Position numbers and translations under genes: made by a program | Shown here: piece after piece, positions 33,470 through 44,299 of the stretch | How positions within the stretch are numbered: position 1 is the first letter of the stretch | Layout: every line of letters begins with the position of its first letter | NCBI GenBank assembly: GCA_014529385.2 | Contig: CM043966.1 | Location: 100,225,087 to 100,287,086, forward strand | Reading direction: 5' to 3' | Source: Adiantum capillus-veneris | Taxonomy: Eukaryota > Streptophyta > Polypodiopsida > Polypodiales > Pteridaceae | DNA: 62,000 nucleotides | The notes under the pieces: generated by a model | Told to the model about the DNA's origin: nothing | Database searches by the model: none | The model's input: only the letters and a program-made list of their open reading frames with translations

Positions 33470-34270
33470 TCTGTCCAATTGCAAACATTGTAAATCCAAC
33501 AACCTTTTCTGTCAAGTATTTGTTTTCTCTTCATCTCCCAATGACAACAACTTGAGTGCAAGAATCTCCACTTCAATTGGCAATAAAGCTTCCTTGTCAT
33601 AAACCAAGTGGTAAGGAGAAAATCTTGTGCTTGTTTTGATAGCAATTTTGTAGGCCCATAATGCACAAGGCAACTTTGAATCCCAAGTCTTCCCATGTGT
33701 TTGGGTCATCTTTGTTAAAATCTTCAGCAACTCTCCATTGAATCTCTCAGTGAGACCATTACATTGTGGATAATAAGGAGAATTGTACCTATGTTGTATA
33801 TGGAGCTTCTCGCATAAGAAATCAAACAGCTCTTCTCTAAATCATGGCCCTCTATCAAAAAGTAGCTCTAAGGGCACACCAAATTTGCAGCATATATGCT
33901 CATAAACAAACTTCCCCATTTCTTTACTGGTAATCTGTTTGACAGCCTTGGCTTTTGCCCATTGTGACAAATAATCAACTACTGTCAAAATGTAAGCATT
34001 TCTTTTGCTTGTCATAGGTAAGGGTTCAATAGCATCAAGACCCCATTTTTCAAACACATCAAAAGCTAGAATTGTCTTCCGCAATTCAGCCTTCAAAATT
34101 CTCTTTTCCATCTTCTGGCAAGGCAAACATGACTTGCACCAATGGTTAACATCCCGCTAAAGGCTTGGCCATACATAGCGTTCTTGCAAAATTTTATGCA
34201 ACATGATGTTCATGGCAAAATGGCCTCCACAGGATTTCTCATGATTCTCTTCCAAAATCTTGTAAATTTC
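33470..34270 (-). pseudogene. int: Gypsy-C integrase
   Basis: The zinc-finger region shows HEKSCGGHFAMNIMLHKIL, then RDVNHWCKSCLPCQKM (Cys-x-x-Cys). The core reads FEKWGLDAIEPLPM (first Asp), YILTVVDYLSQWAKAKAV, FGVPLELLFDRGP (second Asp, preceded by Phe instead of Ser), then after a stop near 33844 YYPQCNGLTERFNGELLKI (Glu). WDSKLPCALWAYKIAIK and SPYHLVYDKEALLPIEVEIL follow, as usual. The frame is broken by stops but all three catalytic positions are visible. Confidence 0.88.
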
Positions 34271-34276
34271 CTCTTT

Positions 34277-34890
34277 CTAGGGCACACGACGCAAAATCAA
34301 ATCACTTCCTTTCATGTAAAGCACATCATCAAGCATTTTGTATTTCGTGGCTTTTCTTATAAATGCTACTACTTTGGAGGATGGTAAGCCTTTAGGTAGG
34401 ACACCTATTAACAAAAAATCCATCTCCTTTGATAACACTTCCCTCCCATGATATAAAGGGGCATCTTCCTTCAGCACAAACACATGAGTGATCATTTCTT
34501 GGGCAGCATCATGAGCTTCTTCATTTTGGGACCTTTCAATATGCTGCACACTCCATGCTTCAAACTTTTTGAGCAACGATTTCACCTTGAAGCATAAATT
34601 TTTCAATTTAGGATTCTTATTCCTCCATACTCCTAACACTTGCTTCACAACCAACAAAGCATCTCTTTTGATCTGTAAGCGACTAATCCCCAACTATTAA
34701 CAGATGTGCAAACCACCTTCAAGATCCATGTACTCTGCTTCATTGTTACTTTTTGCATCAAGCTTCATCCCTTGCGTCCTTACAATCTTTCCTTATGCAT
34801 CATAAATGACAATGCTTCCTGAAGCAGCATCATGACTTCTTCAATAAGAACCATCCAAGTATAACAGTGAAGCATCAGAGATGGCAAGAG
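34277..34890 (-). pseudogene. Gypsy-C second (archaeal-type) RNase H
   Basis: One minus-strand frame with four stops reads DASLLYLDGSY, ASGSIVIYDA, GMKLDAKSNNEAEYMDLEGG, LHIC, then LGISRLQIKRDALLVVKQVL, KNLCFKVKSLLKKFEAWS and VQHIERSQNEEAHDAAQEM. This is the order of the second RNase H found in Tat-lineage elements: LDGS (Asp), NNEAEY (Glu), a GD-S-LVV strand (here RDALLVV), HIxRxxNxxAD (here HD). It sits between ordinary RNase H and integrase as in that lineage. The LIGVLPKG... linker to integrase follows. Confidence 0.85.
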
Positions 34891-35500
34891 TCTCTACTTT
34901 CTTCTTTTGCACCACCTCTTCTTTAACCAAAACAGGAGTGTCTTTATAAGTCAGTAAATCTGTCAGGGTAGCCTGAGTACTCTCTTCTACCAAAAAGGTG
35001 AACCGAAACTCCTGGAGTTCAATAACCCATTTCATCACTGTTTTATATATATTCGAGGTATTAGACAGTTGAGGAAGTAATGAATAACTAGTGAGAAAAG
35101 TGAACAACTTTTGCAATAAGTAATTCCTGAATCCTCTACAAGCATAAACCATACTGGTCATCACCAATTCAACTTCAGAGAAATCTCTTTCATGAGGAGT
35201 TTTCACTTTACTAGCATAATGAGCAGGCTTCATATACTGAGACTCCTTCCCCTTTTGCAGTAACATGGCCCCAATGGCATCGTCTCCCACTGATGGGTTA
35301 ACATAAAACTCCTTTTCCCAGTCAAGAGCTTGCATAATGGGTAGTGTACTCAAAACTTCTTTGACTCTGTCAAAAACATCGTCACAGTCAGACCACTTGA
35401 AGGGATCATTCTTAACTGATCGCTGCAATGGATACAATAGTTGTGATGCCAAAGGTATGAAAGGAGACATATATTTAACCTTTTGTATGAAAGTGGCCAA
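34891..35500 (-). pseudogene. Gypsy-C RNase H (canonical)
   Basis: The frame 35500-34841 includes FIQKVKYMSPFIPLASQLLY, FKWSDCDDVFDRVKEVLSTL, KEFYVNPSVGDDAIGAMLLQ (RNase H Asp replaced by Asn in YVNPS) and PAHYASKVKTPHERDFSEVE. LVMTSMVYACRGFRNYLL (Glu in the preceding block) and YKTVMKWVIELQEFRFTF follow. It is the standard RT connection and RNase H domain, open for 219 codons. Confidence 0.88.
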
Positions 35501-35599
35501 CTATCTTGTATCTTTTGGAGATGACAACAACAACAAGCGTCCACTTTCTCTGAATCCTCTTCAATCCCATTTTCTAAAATCACATGTCCAAGAAGCTTC

Positions 35600-36360
35600 A
35601 CCCGTGGCTATGCCAAATGACATTTCTTAGGGTTCAGCCGACCGTCGCATTCATCATACCTTGCAAAAGTCATTTCAAGCTTTTGAACATGCTCTTTCCT
35701 TGAGCTGTATACACACAAATTATCTATGAATCCTTTGACAAACTTTCCAAGGAACGGGGTAAGGACCCAATCCACTTTTCTTTCAAAATCTCCAGGCCCA
35801 TTTGTCAACCCAAAAGGAAGGCAACAAAAGCAGAAATAGCCCATGGCGTGATAAAAGTAGTATTTTTTTGGTCTTCAGGAGCAAGGATAAGCTGAAAATA
35901 TCTTGACTTACCATCACAGACACTGTATCTTTCAAAGCCAGCCATTGCATCTAAAAGTTGATTAATGAAAGGCAAAGGGTAAGGATCTTTCTTGGTCACC
36001 GCATTTAATGGCTTGTAATCAATGCAAACTCTCTAACACCTATCTTTCTTTGGAGTGATCACTACAGGGCTCACCCATTCAGCATTATCAACTGACACAA
36101 TGAACCCTGCATCTAGAAGCTTATCCACTTCTTCCTTGAACGCATTCATTTTCTCTTTACCCATCCTTCTTAATTTCTACCGTATTGGCTTTGCCCCTTC
36201 TACTAGTTCGATCTTCATCAAATCCCCAGAAAAACCCCTTCTTTTCTGGTATGAAGTGATGAAAAGATCTGGAAACCTATCCAACATTTTTAAGTACTCC
36301 CTTATTTCTCCTTGCGTCAAATCAGTACTCAACATATTTTGAATCAACTCTTTCTTCATT
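35600..36360 (-). pseudogene. Gypsy-C reverse transcriptase
   Basis: Blocks in order are KKDPYPLPFINQLLDAMAG, FERYSVCDGKSRYFQLILAP (catalytic Asp in C-D-G), DQKNTTFITPWAISAFV, FCCLPFGLTNGPGDFERKVD and FVKGFIDNLCVYSSRKEHV. The catalytic box is FIDN instead of Y/F-x-D-D, so one catalytic Asp is Asn. Stops lie near 36033 and 36178. Confidence 0.88.
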
Positions 36361-36704
36361 GGCAATTCCTGTTTAGGCTGCATCAACTCTTCAAGTTTTT
36401 CTAAGTGGCTTGAAGCGTTTATATTCCCTGACACCTGCAATATTGTACCCACTTCCCTCTTCTCCTCGTCCAACAACAAGAATGACACTTCACCCTCATC
36501 ACTGGAACTGGAAGCATAACTACTTTTTGAATCTTCACAATTGTCTTTCACTGGTAACTTCGGAGTCATCATTTTCACTCACATCTTCTAGTGCCATAGG
36601 TTGCTTGGTAGTCATATCAAACACCCTCTTTTCACCCTTCCTTCCTACACACAAAATGTGCCCTTGCCCTAATCTTGCAGAGCACCAACATCTCTCAACC
36701 AAGG

Positions 36705-37052
36705 TCATCCCAAAATGAAAGGAAAAGCTCCCAGGCCAGCTGGCATAACATGAAAGTTTACTATAGCCTTCATGTTAAAGACTTCAACTTCCATATTCTT
36801 AATCATCCCCAAACACTTTACTTTGGCATAGTTTTCTAGTCGAATCCAAAACCCAGAGCTTCCGCATGTAATGATACCCAATCTCTTGACACATGCCTGT
36901 GTGATCACACAAACTTGAGAACCTCTATCACTGTAGGCCTCTCCCATGCCCACACCTTTGTGCCAAGCATTCACCACAGGACAAATGTTGGGTAACTCTC
37001 CCACAGCCAACACTCTGACTTGTTCATGCTTCACCTCTTTCTCTAGATTCAC
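36705..37052 (-). pseudogene. Gypsy-C protease
   Basis: The frame includes VNAWHKGVGMGEAYSDRGSQ then VCVITQACVKRLGI, i.e. the active-site loop reads D-R-G-S where D-T-G-S is expected. MKAIVNFHVMPAGLGAFPFI then LG gives the closing strand. The missing Thr and stop-flanked ends suggest loss of activity. Confidence 0.75.
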
Positions 37053-37059
37053 TAATGAC

Positions 37060-38150
37060 GTCCACTACCTCTTGAGTTTGATATTCATCAACTGTTCAAA
37101 ACTACAATCTACTTTCCTCCCAATCAGGTTTTCCTTTAAACTGTAAGCGTTTTGGCCTTCTCCCAAATGTAAATCTGCTACTTCAAACCGTCTACGAGGT
37201 CTTCTCTTTATTTTGGCTTTTGCATCTTCATTGTCTTTCTCTTTCCCTTTCTTTTTGCTAGGACTTGGTGCATCATAGCCTTCCCTCTCTCTTTTGCCTA
37301 CGGGTAGCGTATCTGCTTCTTTCTTTTCAACCCGCACAATACCCACATGACCACCAGAGGTTGAGGCCTGATTTTCCTGTTCAGTACCTTGATCTCCTTG
37401 TATATCCAATGCATAATCATTAGCCCTGTTAGGAATCTACTGGGGGAGTGGGAACATATCACCTCCCATCTTTGTTGGCTTTGAACAATAAGTGCTGATA
37501 TGACCAAGATCACCACAATTATAACAGGTAGGGATGAACCTCCTTTGCAGCTCAAAGACGCCTTGTCCACGACCCGCATTAGCATTGGGTTGGCCTTCAC
37601 ATGCCTGGGCCATTCCTCTACCACGTCCATGAACACAACCGCCTCCACCTCCACCTCCAAGAACACTAAGTCACAACTCCTGCATCATGGTCATCATGTC
37701 TTGCATATTTCGATGTAACTATTCAGTATTAAAAACCCTTTGAGTAGGTTGGGCTCCAGCTTCTATCTGATTTTTCTCCTTTTGGCCACCATTACTTTGC
37801 ACAGGGACCGCTTTTCCATACTCATTAAGTCTTTGAGCCTTCCATTCTTTCTCCCTATCGATAGTGACAGGTAGCGGACCTTTTTAGCTCAACTTTGAAC
37901 TTCAGACTCTCTTTTAGGTTTTCCACAAAACGGTCCTTCTTTAACATGGATGGAGGGATTTCATTTCCCAAAGCTCGGGCCCATTTATCCCATAAATGGG
38001 TGCACTGTATGACAAAATCATCAACACTCTGATTACCCTTTTGAGTGTACCCCAAATTTCATACCAAACTTCATCAGGTACTGTGATGGATCTGTAATGT
38101 GCCAGGAAAGCTTGATTCACACGATTGTAGTCCAAAACCACCCCTGGAGT
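37060..38150 (-). pseudogene. gag: Gypsy-C gag with intact zinc knuckle
   Basis: The N-terminal frames (38141-37855) read YNRVNQAFLAHYRSITVPDE, then KGNQSVDDFVIQCTHLWDKW and RFVENLKESLKFKVEL, matching the alpha-helical gag core (FxxxY, SVxxYxxxF). The nucleocapsid knuckle at about 37500-37545 is CYNCGDLGHISTYC, a complete CCHC. A Lys-rich linker (KKKGKEKDNEDAKAKIKRR) follows before protease. Frame changes separate the pieces. Confidence 0.8.
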
Positions 38151-38657
38151 TTGTGCCTACAACACCAAATCTTCATGGTTGTGTAACCAAACTTTTGCCT
38201 CATCGTGTAAACTGTATTGCAGCAGCTGCAACAATATAGCTTGGTCTAGTATATTTCACAATAAGCAATTGACTTCCAATTTTTCAATAAAAGTATGTGC
38301 ATTCTCATTATGCAATCCATGAAACTGTGGAAACTCATCTGGCAAGTTTGATTGCCACAAAAACACGTACATGTGACGTCGAAAGCTCAAGGGATGTCGA
38401 TGGATCGCTCCAATACCTAATCCACCTCACATTGGGTAACCCAACCCCCAGTGCTTGTCTTTACAAAACCTCACGACCCTCCAAAGGCTACAATCCAATT
38501 ACACGACCGCCTCATGTGTTGTCCACAATTTGCACATACATACGTGGTTGTCTATAAGGAACCACATCCTTTTTACATTCTCTGCTTGCAAAATAGACAT
38601 ATTTCTCAAGAGTTGGAGCATGGGAGCACTTGCTCCTCTGTGGGGGCACCAAAACAA

Positions 38658-39897
38658 TGTTAGCGTGCAAACAAGAAGGAAAATAAATGCCTCTATAGCC
38701 TTGCACGAGCCACATCATCGGAAGGAAGAACTATTGCACAGTCGAAAACACCTGTGGTAACCACCTGTGGGAATTTATGAAAAACCCTTCAAGAGACATA
38801 CTCAAAATTAGAAGAGACCAAGGACATCATGATGAAGCTCGTCTCATGGAGATTCCTATAGAGTATCTATAGGCAACAAAATAGATGAAAGATGAAGAAG
38901 TTATGGCCGCTTGAAACCGGGGGTGTTCTCTTTCTTGCTAAAAAATGAGCTCTCTAGAAGTTGTGCAGGTGTTGCAGCTATTAAAATGGGGGCTCTCTTA
39001 ACTTTAATTCCCCCAAAATCTTCTTTCTCTTCTCAACCAACAAGGCTTCATTTGCAGGCACCTTTTAATTGGCTCATTTTATGCCTTTTTTGGGCAAAAA
39101 ATGAGGTGTCGGTGACCCTTTTACCAAGGAATGGGGTGGGGGGAAGTGGCCAGGGATCACAAGGTGGAGCTAGGTGCCTGTCTAGCTGAGTGTGTACTCA
39201 AAAAATGCACTACCTCTCTCCCCATGCGCCCACGAGCCCCTCCATGGCAAGCCTTGAGAGCCTCTCACCAAGTGATACACCCATAATGGGCTCCCCCTTT
39301 GGGCTATATACCCCCACCTTCCACTTTTCCCTTCCCATGTGGGATAATCCCCCTACCATATGGCACTTCCTCCTCAAGCTTCCCAAATCCCTTGTGCCCA
39401 TAAATTTCCAGACTTCCCCAAAGCATGAGAGCTTCTCGGACAAACTTCCCCCAAGCATAACTTACTGCTCAGGTCACCGAATGACACACACCAACACACA
39501 ACTTGAATCCCATCATCTCGGCTACATCTAGAATTCTTAAAATTCAGCATTTTTTATTCCAATTATCAAGTTGGCCCCAGTTGCCCTTGTCTCATGCACC
39601 TGCAATCACCTTCTAAGTTGAGACTGCCCACTTCGGATGCCCATAACTCATGATGTGCAAGTCCGATTCACAAGCTATAAAGCATGGCTGAAAATAATTA
39701 TTAAAACCATGTTTTGGGGATTCAAACAACCCAAAACATCAGCACCCAATCTTGGTAAAATCACACCTTTGTACATGAAGTTTTACAGGGCCACTTCCAA
39801 AACTTGCAGGGCTATGTACACATATATGCATGAGGCTAGTGGGCAAGCTTTTAGGCATGACCTAGTGACTTTATGCTCATCCAAAAAATGCATGACA
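38658..39897 (-). repeat. Gypsy-C 5' LTR
   Basis: 1,240 bp, plus-strand start TGTTAGCGTGCAAACAAG and end AAAAAATGCATGACA. It is directly flanked on the inner side (minus reading) by the primer site near 38636-38654. Confidence 0.93.
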
Positions 39898-40760
39898 ATG
39901 GTTAAAGAAACACTCACTACTGTCATGGTTCATGTATTTTTGTTCTATGGCACACCACTTCAACATTTGTGGGGCATTGAATGCTTCTGGTTGTTGTGAT
40001 CTCAGATTTGGATTTGGCATGTAGGTCTGATTCATCTTGCAGACCACTTCTTCAACTAGTTGTTCCACATTTGGTGTGATTGCAACAAGAACACTCTACT
40101 TTGCAATAATCCCATTGGAGGTAGAAGATGCACTGCTAGGATTAGTCTCTATCTCTTCCATTTCCTCGCCATAAATTTTACAATTGTCAATCAGTTACAA
40201 GGCTTCCTTGGTGACTTGTTTAAATGTGGTACATGCTTTTAGGTGTAAGTCCTTTTTGAGACTTTTGTTTCTCAAGCCCTCAATAAAGAGGACTGATAAG
40301 CAACCTCCTATGGTAATTCTCGCATTGGATGTATTACTTGAAACGAAGTGAATCTTCCTTCACTTTCTCATTTTCCTTTTGCCTGAAAGCATATATTTGG
40401 GAAATTGTGTTGTCCTTGATTCCTCTTTTGGAGAATTCCTCAACAAATTCTTGCAAGACTTGATCAATGTTTAAGAAATCTCTACTACTGAGTGGTTGGA
40501 ACCAAGATAACGCAGTTCCCTTCAATGTTAACCCGAATCCCTCGTACTATATATGGAAATAAGCTACTTGTTTTGCTCTTTAGACTTGTTTGAAGATGGA
40601 GACATGCGCGTATGGATCTCCTAAGCTGCTGTACTTCTTCAATATGCATTTATCCACTTGGGAAGGTTGCATTCTTTGAGTTTCAACTACCATTCTCATC
40701 ATTCTTGGCTCTCCGGCCATGACATCTCTCATTTCATAAGTGCCTATAGGTACTCTCAAA
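39898..40760 (-). pseudogene. gag: Gypsy-B gag core
   Basis: Minus-strand reading gives MRDVMAGEPRMMRMVVE, ILKKYSSLGDPYAHVSIFKQ, YEGFGLTLKGTALSWFQPLS, FVEEFSKRGIKDNTISQIYA and EKVKEDSLRFK, the gypsy gag domain, with stops at a few points. Further on come VEQLVEEVVCKMNQTYMPN and NHDSSECFFNH, where Gypsy-C is inserted. It is clearly similar to Gypsy-A gag (GDPYDH, GMTLEQKALTWFQ). Confidence 0.85.
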
Positions 40761-40925
40761 GGGGTTTGTTCAGTCGCCCTTCCCTCAGGTCTTAGATTGA
40801 GGTCCTAAGTGTGTTCACATACATCAGTACCACATGTATATGGTAACAAATCCCCCCTGGGAGTGATGCGATGAACGAGATCTCGCACCTAGAGTATAAG
40901 GAAGTGCCATGCCCTGAGGACATGA

Positions 40926-41757
40926 TCAATTCACAAAGGGGAGTAAGCCCAAAGCTTTGCAAAAAGCTTCGAACTTCTCACAAGATAATTCCTTTCTGAA
41001 AATATCTACAAGGTTGTCATGTGTTGGCACATAAGCCAAACTAATCTCTCCTGTTGAGAGCCTCTCCCTGACATAGTGGTAGTGCAAGCATGAAAAACTG
41101 GGTTTCTCACAACTGCCAATGCTCTCCTGGTAAGAGCCTCTCCCTGACATAGTGGTAATGCACCTCAATGTGCTTTGTGCAAGCATGAAAAACTGGGTTT
41201 CTTGCAACTGCCAATGCGCTTTATACACACTCAAGTGTAGCTATGAAGACTTCCATGTACTTAGCCTCACAACTAGAAGTGGCCACAGTACGTTGCTTCT
41301 CGCTCAACCATGATATGCATGAGCTGCCAAGCATGAAACAAAAACCACTTGTGGACACTCGTATGTCAAAACAACCAGCCCAATCTGAGTCTAGAAAAGC
41401 ATGTAAGTCTGGCGTAAATGATCCCCCCTTGGGATAAAACAAGCCAAGATATAAAGTGCCACTCAAGTAGCAAAAAATCCTCTTGAGAGTCTGCCAATGC
41501 TTAGACCTTGGGCTATGCATAAATTTGCTCACTTGTGAGACTGCAAATTGAATGTCTGACCTCGTGTTGCATACATAAATAAGGCATCCAACATTAGTTT
41601 GGTAAAGAGTGACATCAACAGGATCACCAGAATCATGAAGACTCAATTTCAAACCTATTTCCATGGGAGTGGCAATAGGTTTGCAATCCTCAAGTCCAAA
41701 CTTACATAGCAATGTATCTATGTGACCTTTTGACACAAGGCAATACCACCATCGCAC
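40926..41757 (-). pseudogene. Copia-A RT C-terminus and RNase H
   Basis: The frame reads HIDTLLCKFGLEDCKPIATP, LYQTNVGCLIYVCNTRSDIQ, FAVSQVSKFMHSPRSKHWQ, FLDSDWAGCFDIRVSTSGFC, SWLSEKQRTVATSSCEAKYM: the copia KYxxDLL/DWAGD/TSxSxxEAEY series, with EAKYM in place of EAEYM. The C-terminal part contains a local tandem duplication: REHYHYVRERLS-type sequence is repeated at 41065-41110 and 41127-41210. The tail EKFEAFCKALGLLPFVN ends the polyprotein at 40926. Confidence 0.88.
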
Positions 41758-41849
41758 TGCTTAAACTGTATACCCAACAAATGATGCAATAGCCCCAAAT
41801 CTTTCATCTTGAATTCAAATCATCCTTAAATTCAGCAATATGTCTATCA

Positions 41850-42760
41850 TCGGTCCAGTGATCAACAAATCATCCACATAGAGAACCACAATGAGAAGTA
41901 CATCACCCCATGCTTTACATACAATGTGCTTTTTGTTGGATTGTTACGAAAGCCTCATTTAACCGAATGAGTGTCAGCCTTCTCATACCAAGCACGAGGG
42001 GATTGCTTCAACCCATACAAAGCTTTCTTACATTTTCACACTTTATCCTCTTGTCCTTTCTTGACAAAACCACTGGGTTGTGTTACATAAACTTCCTCAA
42101 ATATGGCACCATTGAAGAAAGCAGGAACAATGTCTAACTGATGTACATCCCAACCAAAATGAGCTGCCAATGCACAGAGAAAATGCATAGTGGTCATACA
42201 ACAAGTGGGAACAAAAGTCTCTTCATAATCCATGTCTTTCTACTGTGCATAAACCTTTTGCAACAAGTTGAGCCTTCTAGCGATCAATCTCACCATCCGG
42301 CTTGCGTTTCCACTTGTAAACCCACTTTGTACCAATGGCCTTTTTGCTAGGAATCACATAAAGTCCATGTGTCATTTTCTATAAGTGCATCATATTCAGA
42401 TTGCATGGCAACCATCCAATTTTTTGAATTATGTGCTTCATCAAAAGACAGAGTTTCCTCAACATCATGTAAGCTAGACACAGCCAAAGCATAAAAATCT
42501 TATGCATAAGATGCATGGCGAGAACCTGAACGAGTACAACTAGACAAAGGTTCATCCAATTTATTGTCATGCAAAGTATGCACCGGCAATTTTGGCATAC
42601 CTCTAGCCTGCTCAATTTCAGCCCTTTTCTCATCAAGTACATCATGTACATCTGCATCAATAAGAGGCTGATCTGTAACATTTTCAAAACCTCCCATAGG
42701 CTGTACATTTGCCTCATTGGAATTTACATTCAAACATCCACCACTGAAAAGAGGCAAAAA
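41850..42760 (-). pseudogene. Copia-A reverse transcriptase
   Basis: Minus-strand pieces are QPLIDADVHDVLDEKRAEIE (linker), then MDYEETFVPTCCMTTMHFLC, FGWDVHQLDIVPAFFNGAIF (first Asp in QLD) and EEVYVTQPSGFVKKGQEDKV. Near 41865-41910 LLIVVLYVDDLLITG supplies the YVDD box intact. The region is split by several stops. Unlike Copia-B it retains the QLDI block. Confidence 0.85.
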
Positions 42761-43189
42761 AGTGTCATAAATGTTTTGTGAGCTTACATTACCGTCTCTG
42801 GTACATGACAGAAGGGTTGAATATAATCTTACACAAACACAACATCCCGTGAAACCAAGAAACTCTTTGTTTGTGGATGATACAACCTGTAACCTTTGAT
42901 TTCAGCACCATAACCAACAAAAATACATTTGATAGCCTTATCATCCAATTTCATGTGTTGCATTTGTGGCACCAAAGCATATGCCAAACAACCAAAAACA
43001 CGCATGTGCTCAATAGAAGGCTTTCTATGATGCCATGCTTCATATGGAGTAATAGACTACAAAGCTTTCGTAGGACATTTGTTAAGTACATAAGTGGCAC
43101 AAATTATGGCCTCAAGACAAAACGAATGCGGCAAAGCTTGTCTTTTGACCATACATTGTGCCATTTCCATAAGTGACCTGTTTTTCCTC

Positions 43190-44129
43190 TCAGAAACACC
43201 TTTGCTGAGGCCTATAAGGCACTGTACATTGGTGTTTTATCCCACAACTAGCCAGGAATGCATTAAATTCATGAGACATATACTCCCCCCTTCGATCGGA
43301 ATGGAGGGTGCCCATAGTATATTTCGAGACATTTTCAGCCATAGCCAAAAAAAAATTGAAGCACATAAAAACTTCAGACTTCGCTTTAAGCGGATATACC
43401 CATGCATGCTTGGAGTAATCATCAATGGAAGTCACGAAGTAAAGGTAATTACCCAAGGATGGAGTTTGCATGGGTCCACAACCATCACTATGCACAAGCT
43501 GCAACCTGCATGTGGGCCTAGTTGAACCATCCTTTGGAAACTTCAAACGCTGCATCTCGCCCAAAATACAGCCTTGACAAACATGTTTGGCAGGTGCTTC
43601 AAGAGGCGGCAAAGAAGCAACCACGTCAAATTTTTACAGACGCAACAAACTGGCAATTTAGATGTCCAAAACGTGCATGCCAAAGTTTTGCATCTGAAAT
43701 AGCCTTAGAATCCACAAGTGCATTTGCAAAATTATGCCCACACTTGTCATACAAAGTGAGCTTATACAACCCACAACATAAAATGCCAGATGCAACCATG
43801 TCATCACCAAAACTGAGATAATGTATTGTACATTTGTCATCCACAAATTTGACTACAAATCCAAGTCTAGCAAGTGCAGATACAAATAAAAGATTCTTCT
43901 TGATCCCAGGTACATAAAGTGCATCAATAAGTGTGAAAGAATTTCCATTCATAGCAATAAGCACAAAATTTCCAACTCCCTGAACCGGATAAGAGGAATT
44001 GTTGGCATAAGTAACTGAATAAACATGAGGGACAGACTCAAGAGAGGTAAACAAATCACGATGTGAGGTAATGTGCTTTGTAGCGCCACTGTCAAAATAC
44101 CACACATGTGAATTTACAGCAGCTGACAT
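43190..44129 (-). pseudogene. Copia-A protease and integrase
   Basis: Protease has HVWYFDSGATKHITSH (D-S-G-A active site of copia). The gag-pre-integrase zinc region reads AKLWHARFGHLN and CQGCILGEMQRLKFP. The integrase core reads LQLVHSDGCGPMQTPSLGNY (first Asp; Gly replaces the usual Val), then MGTLHSDRRGEYMSHEFNAF (second Asp; RRG for RGG). The Glu region is lost to a frame break at QCTVPYRPQQRCF. Protease and integrase frames are separated by a frameshift near 43625. Confidence 0.88.
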
Positions 44130-44299
44130 GCATGCATCATGGAAAATAGGATTATAGGTACACTCTGCACTAAAAACCTATTTTGCATCAACATCATCAT
44201 CATTATCTCCTTTCATAGAAGACTCAATAATAGCTGTATTTGTAGTGGAACCAGTATTTGCAATGGAACCAACCTCTTTCTTCTTAGCCTCTTTACCCT

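Larger units (their letters stand above)
31791..39897 (-). mobile_element. Gypsy-C, Tat-type LTR retrotransposon (minus)
   Basis: 8.1 kb inserted in Gypsy-B gag, with paired LTRs 31791-33027 and 38658-39897, TG...CA ends. A purine tract (read minus, GCTAGGGGGGTTGGCAAG) lies just inside the left LTR. A primer site (minus, TTTTGGTGCCCCCACAG) lies just inside the right LTR. Coding order from right to left is gag, zinc knuckle, protease, RT, RNase H, a second RNase H, integrase. The dual RNase H is the hallmark of the Tat lineage. The flanks ACGGT (31787-31791) and ATGGT (39898-39902) are a near target duplication, overlapping the LTR by one base. Confidence 0.92.
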
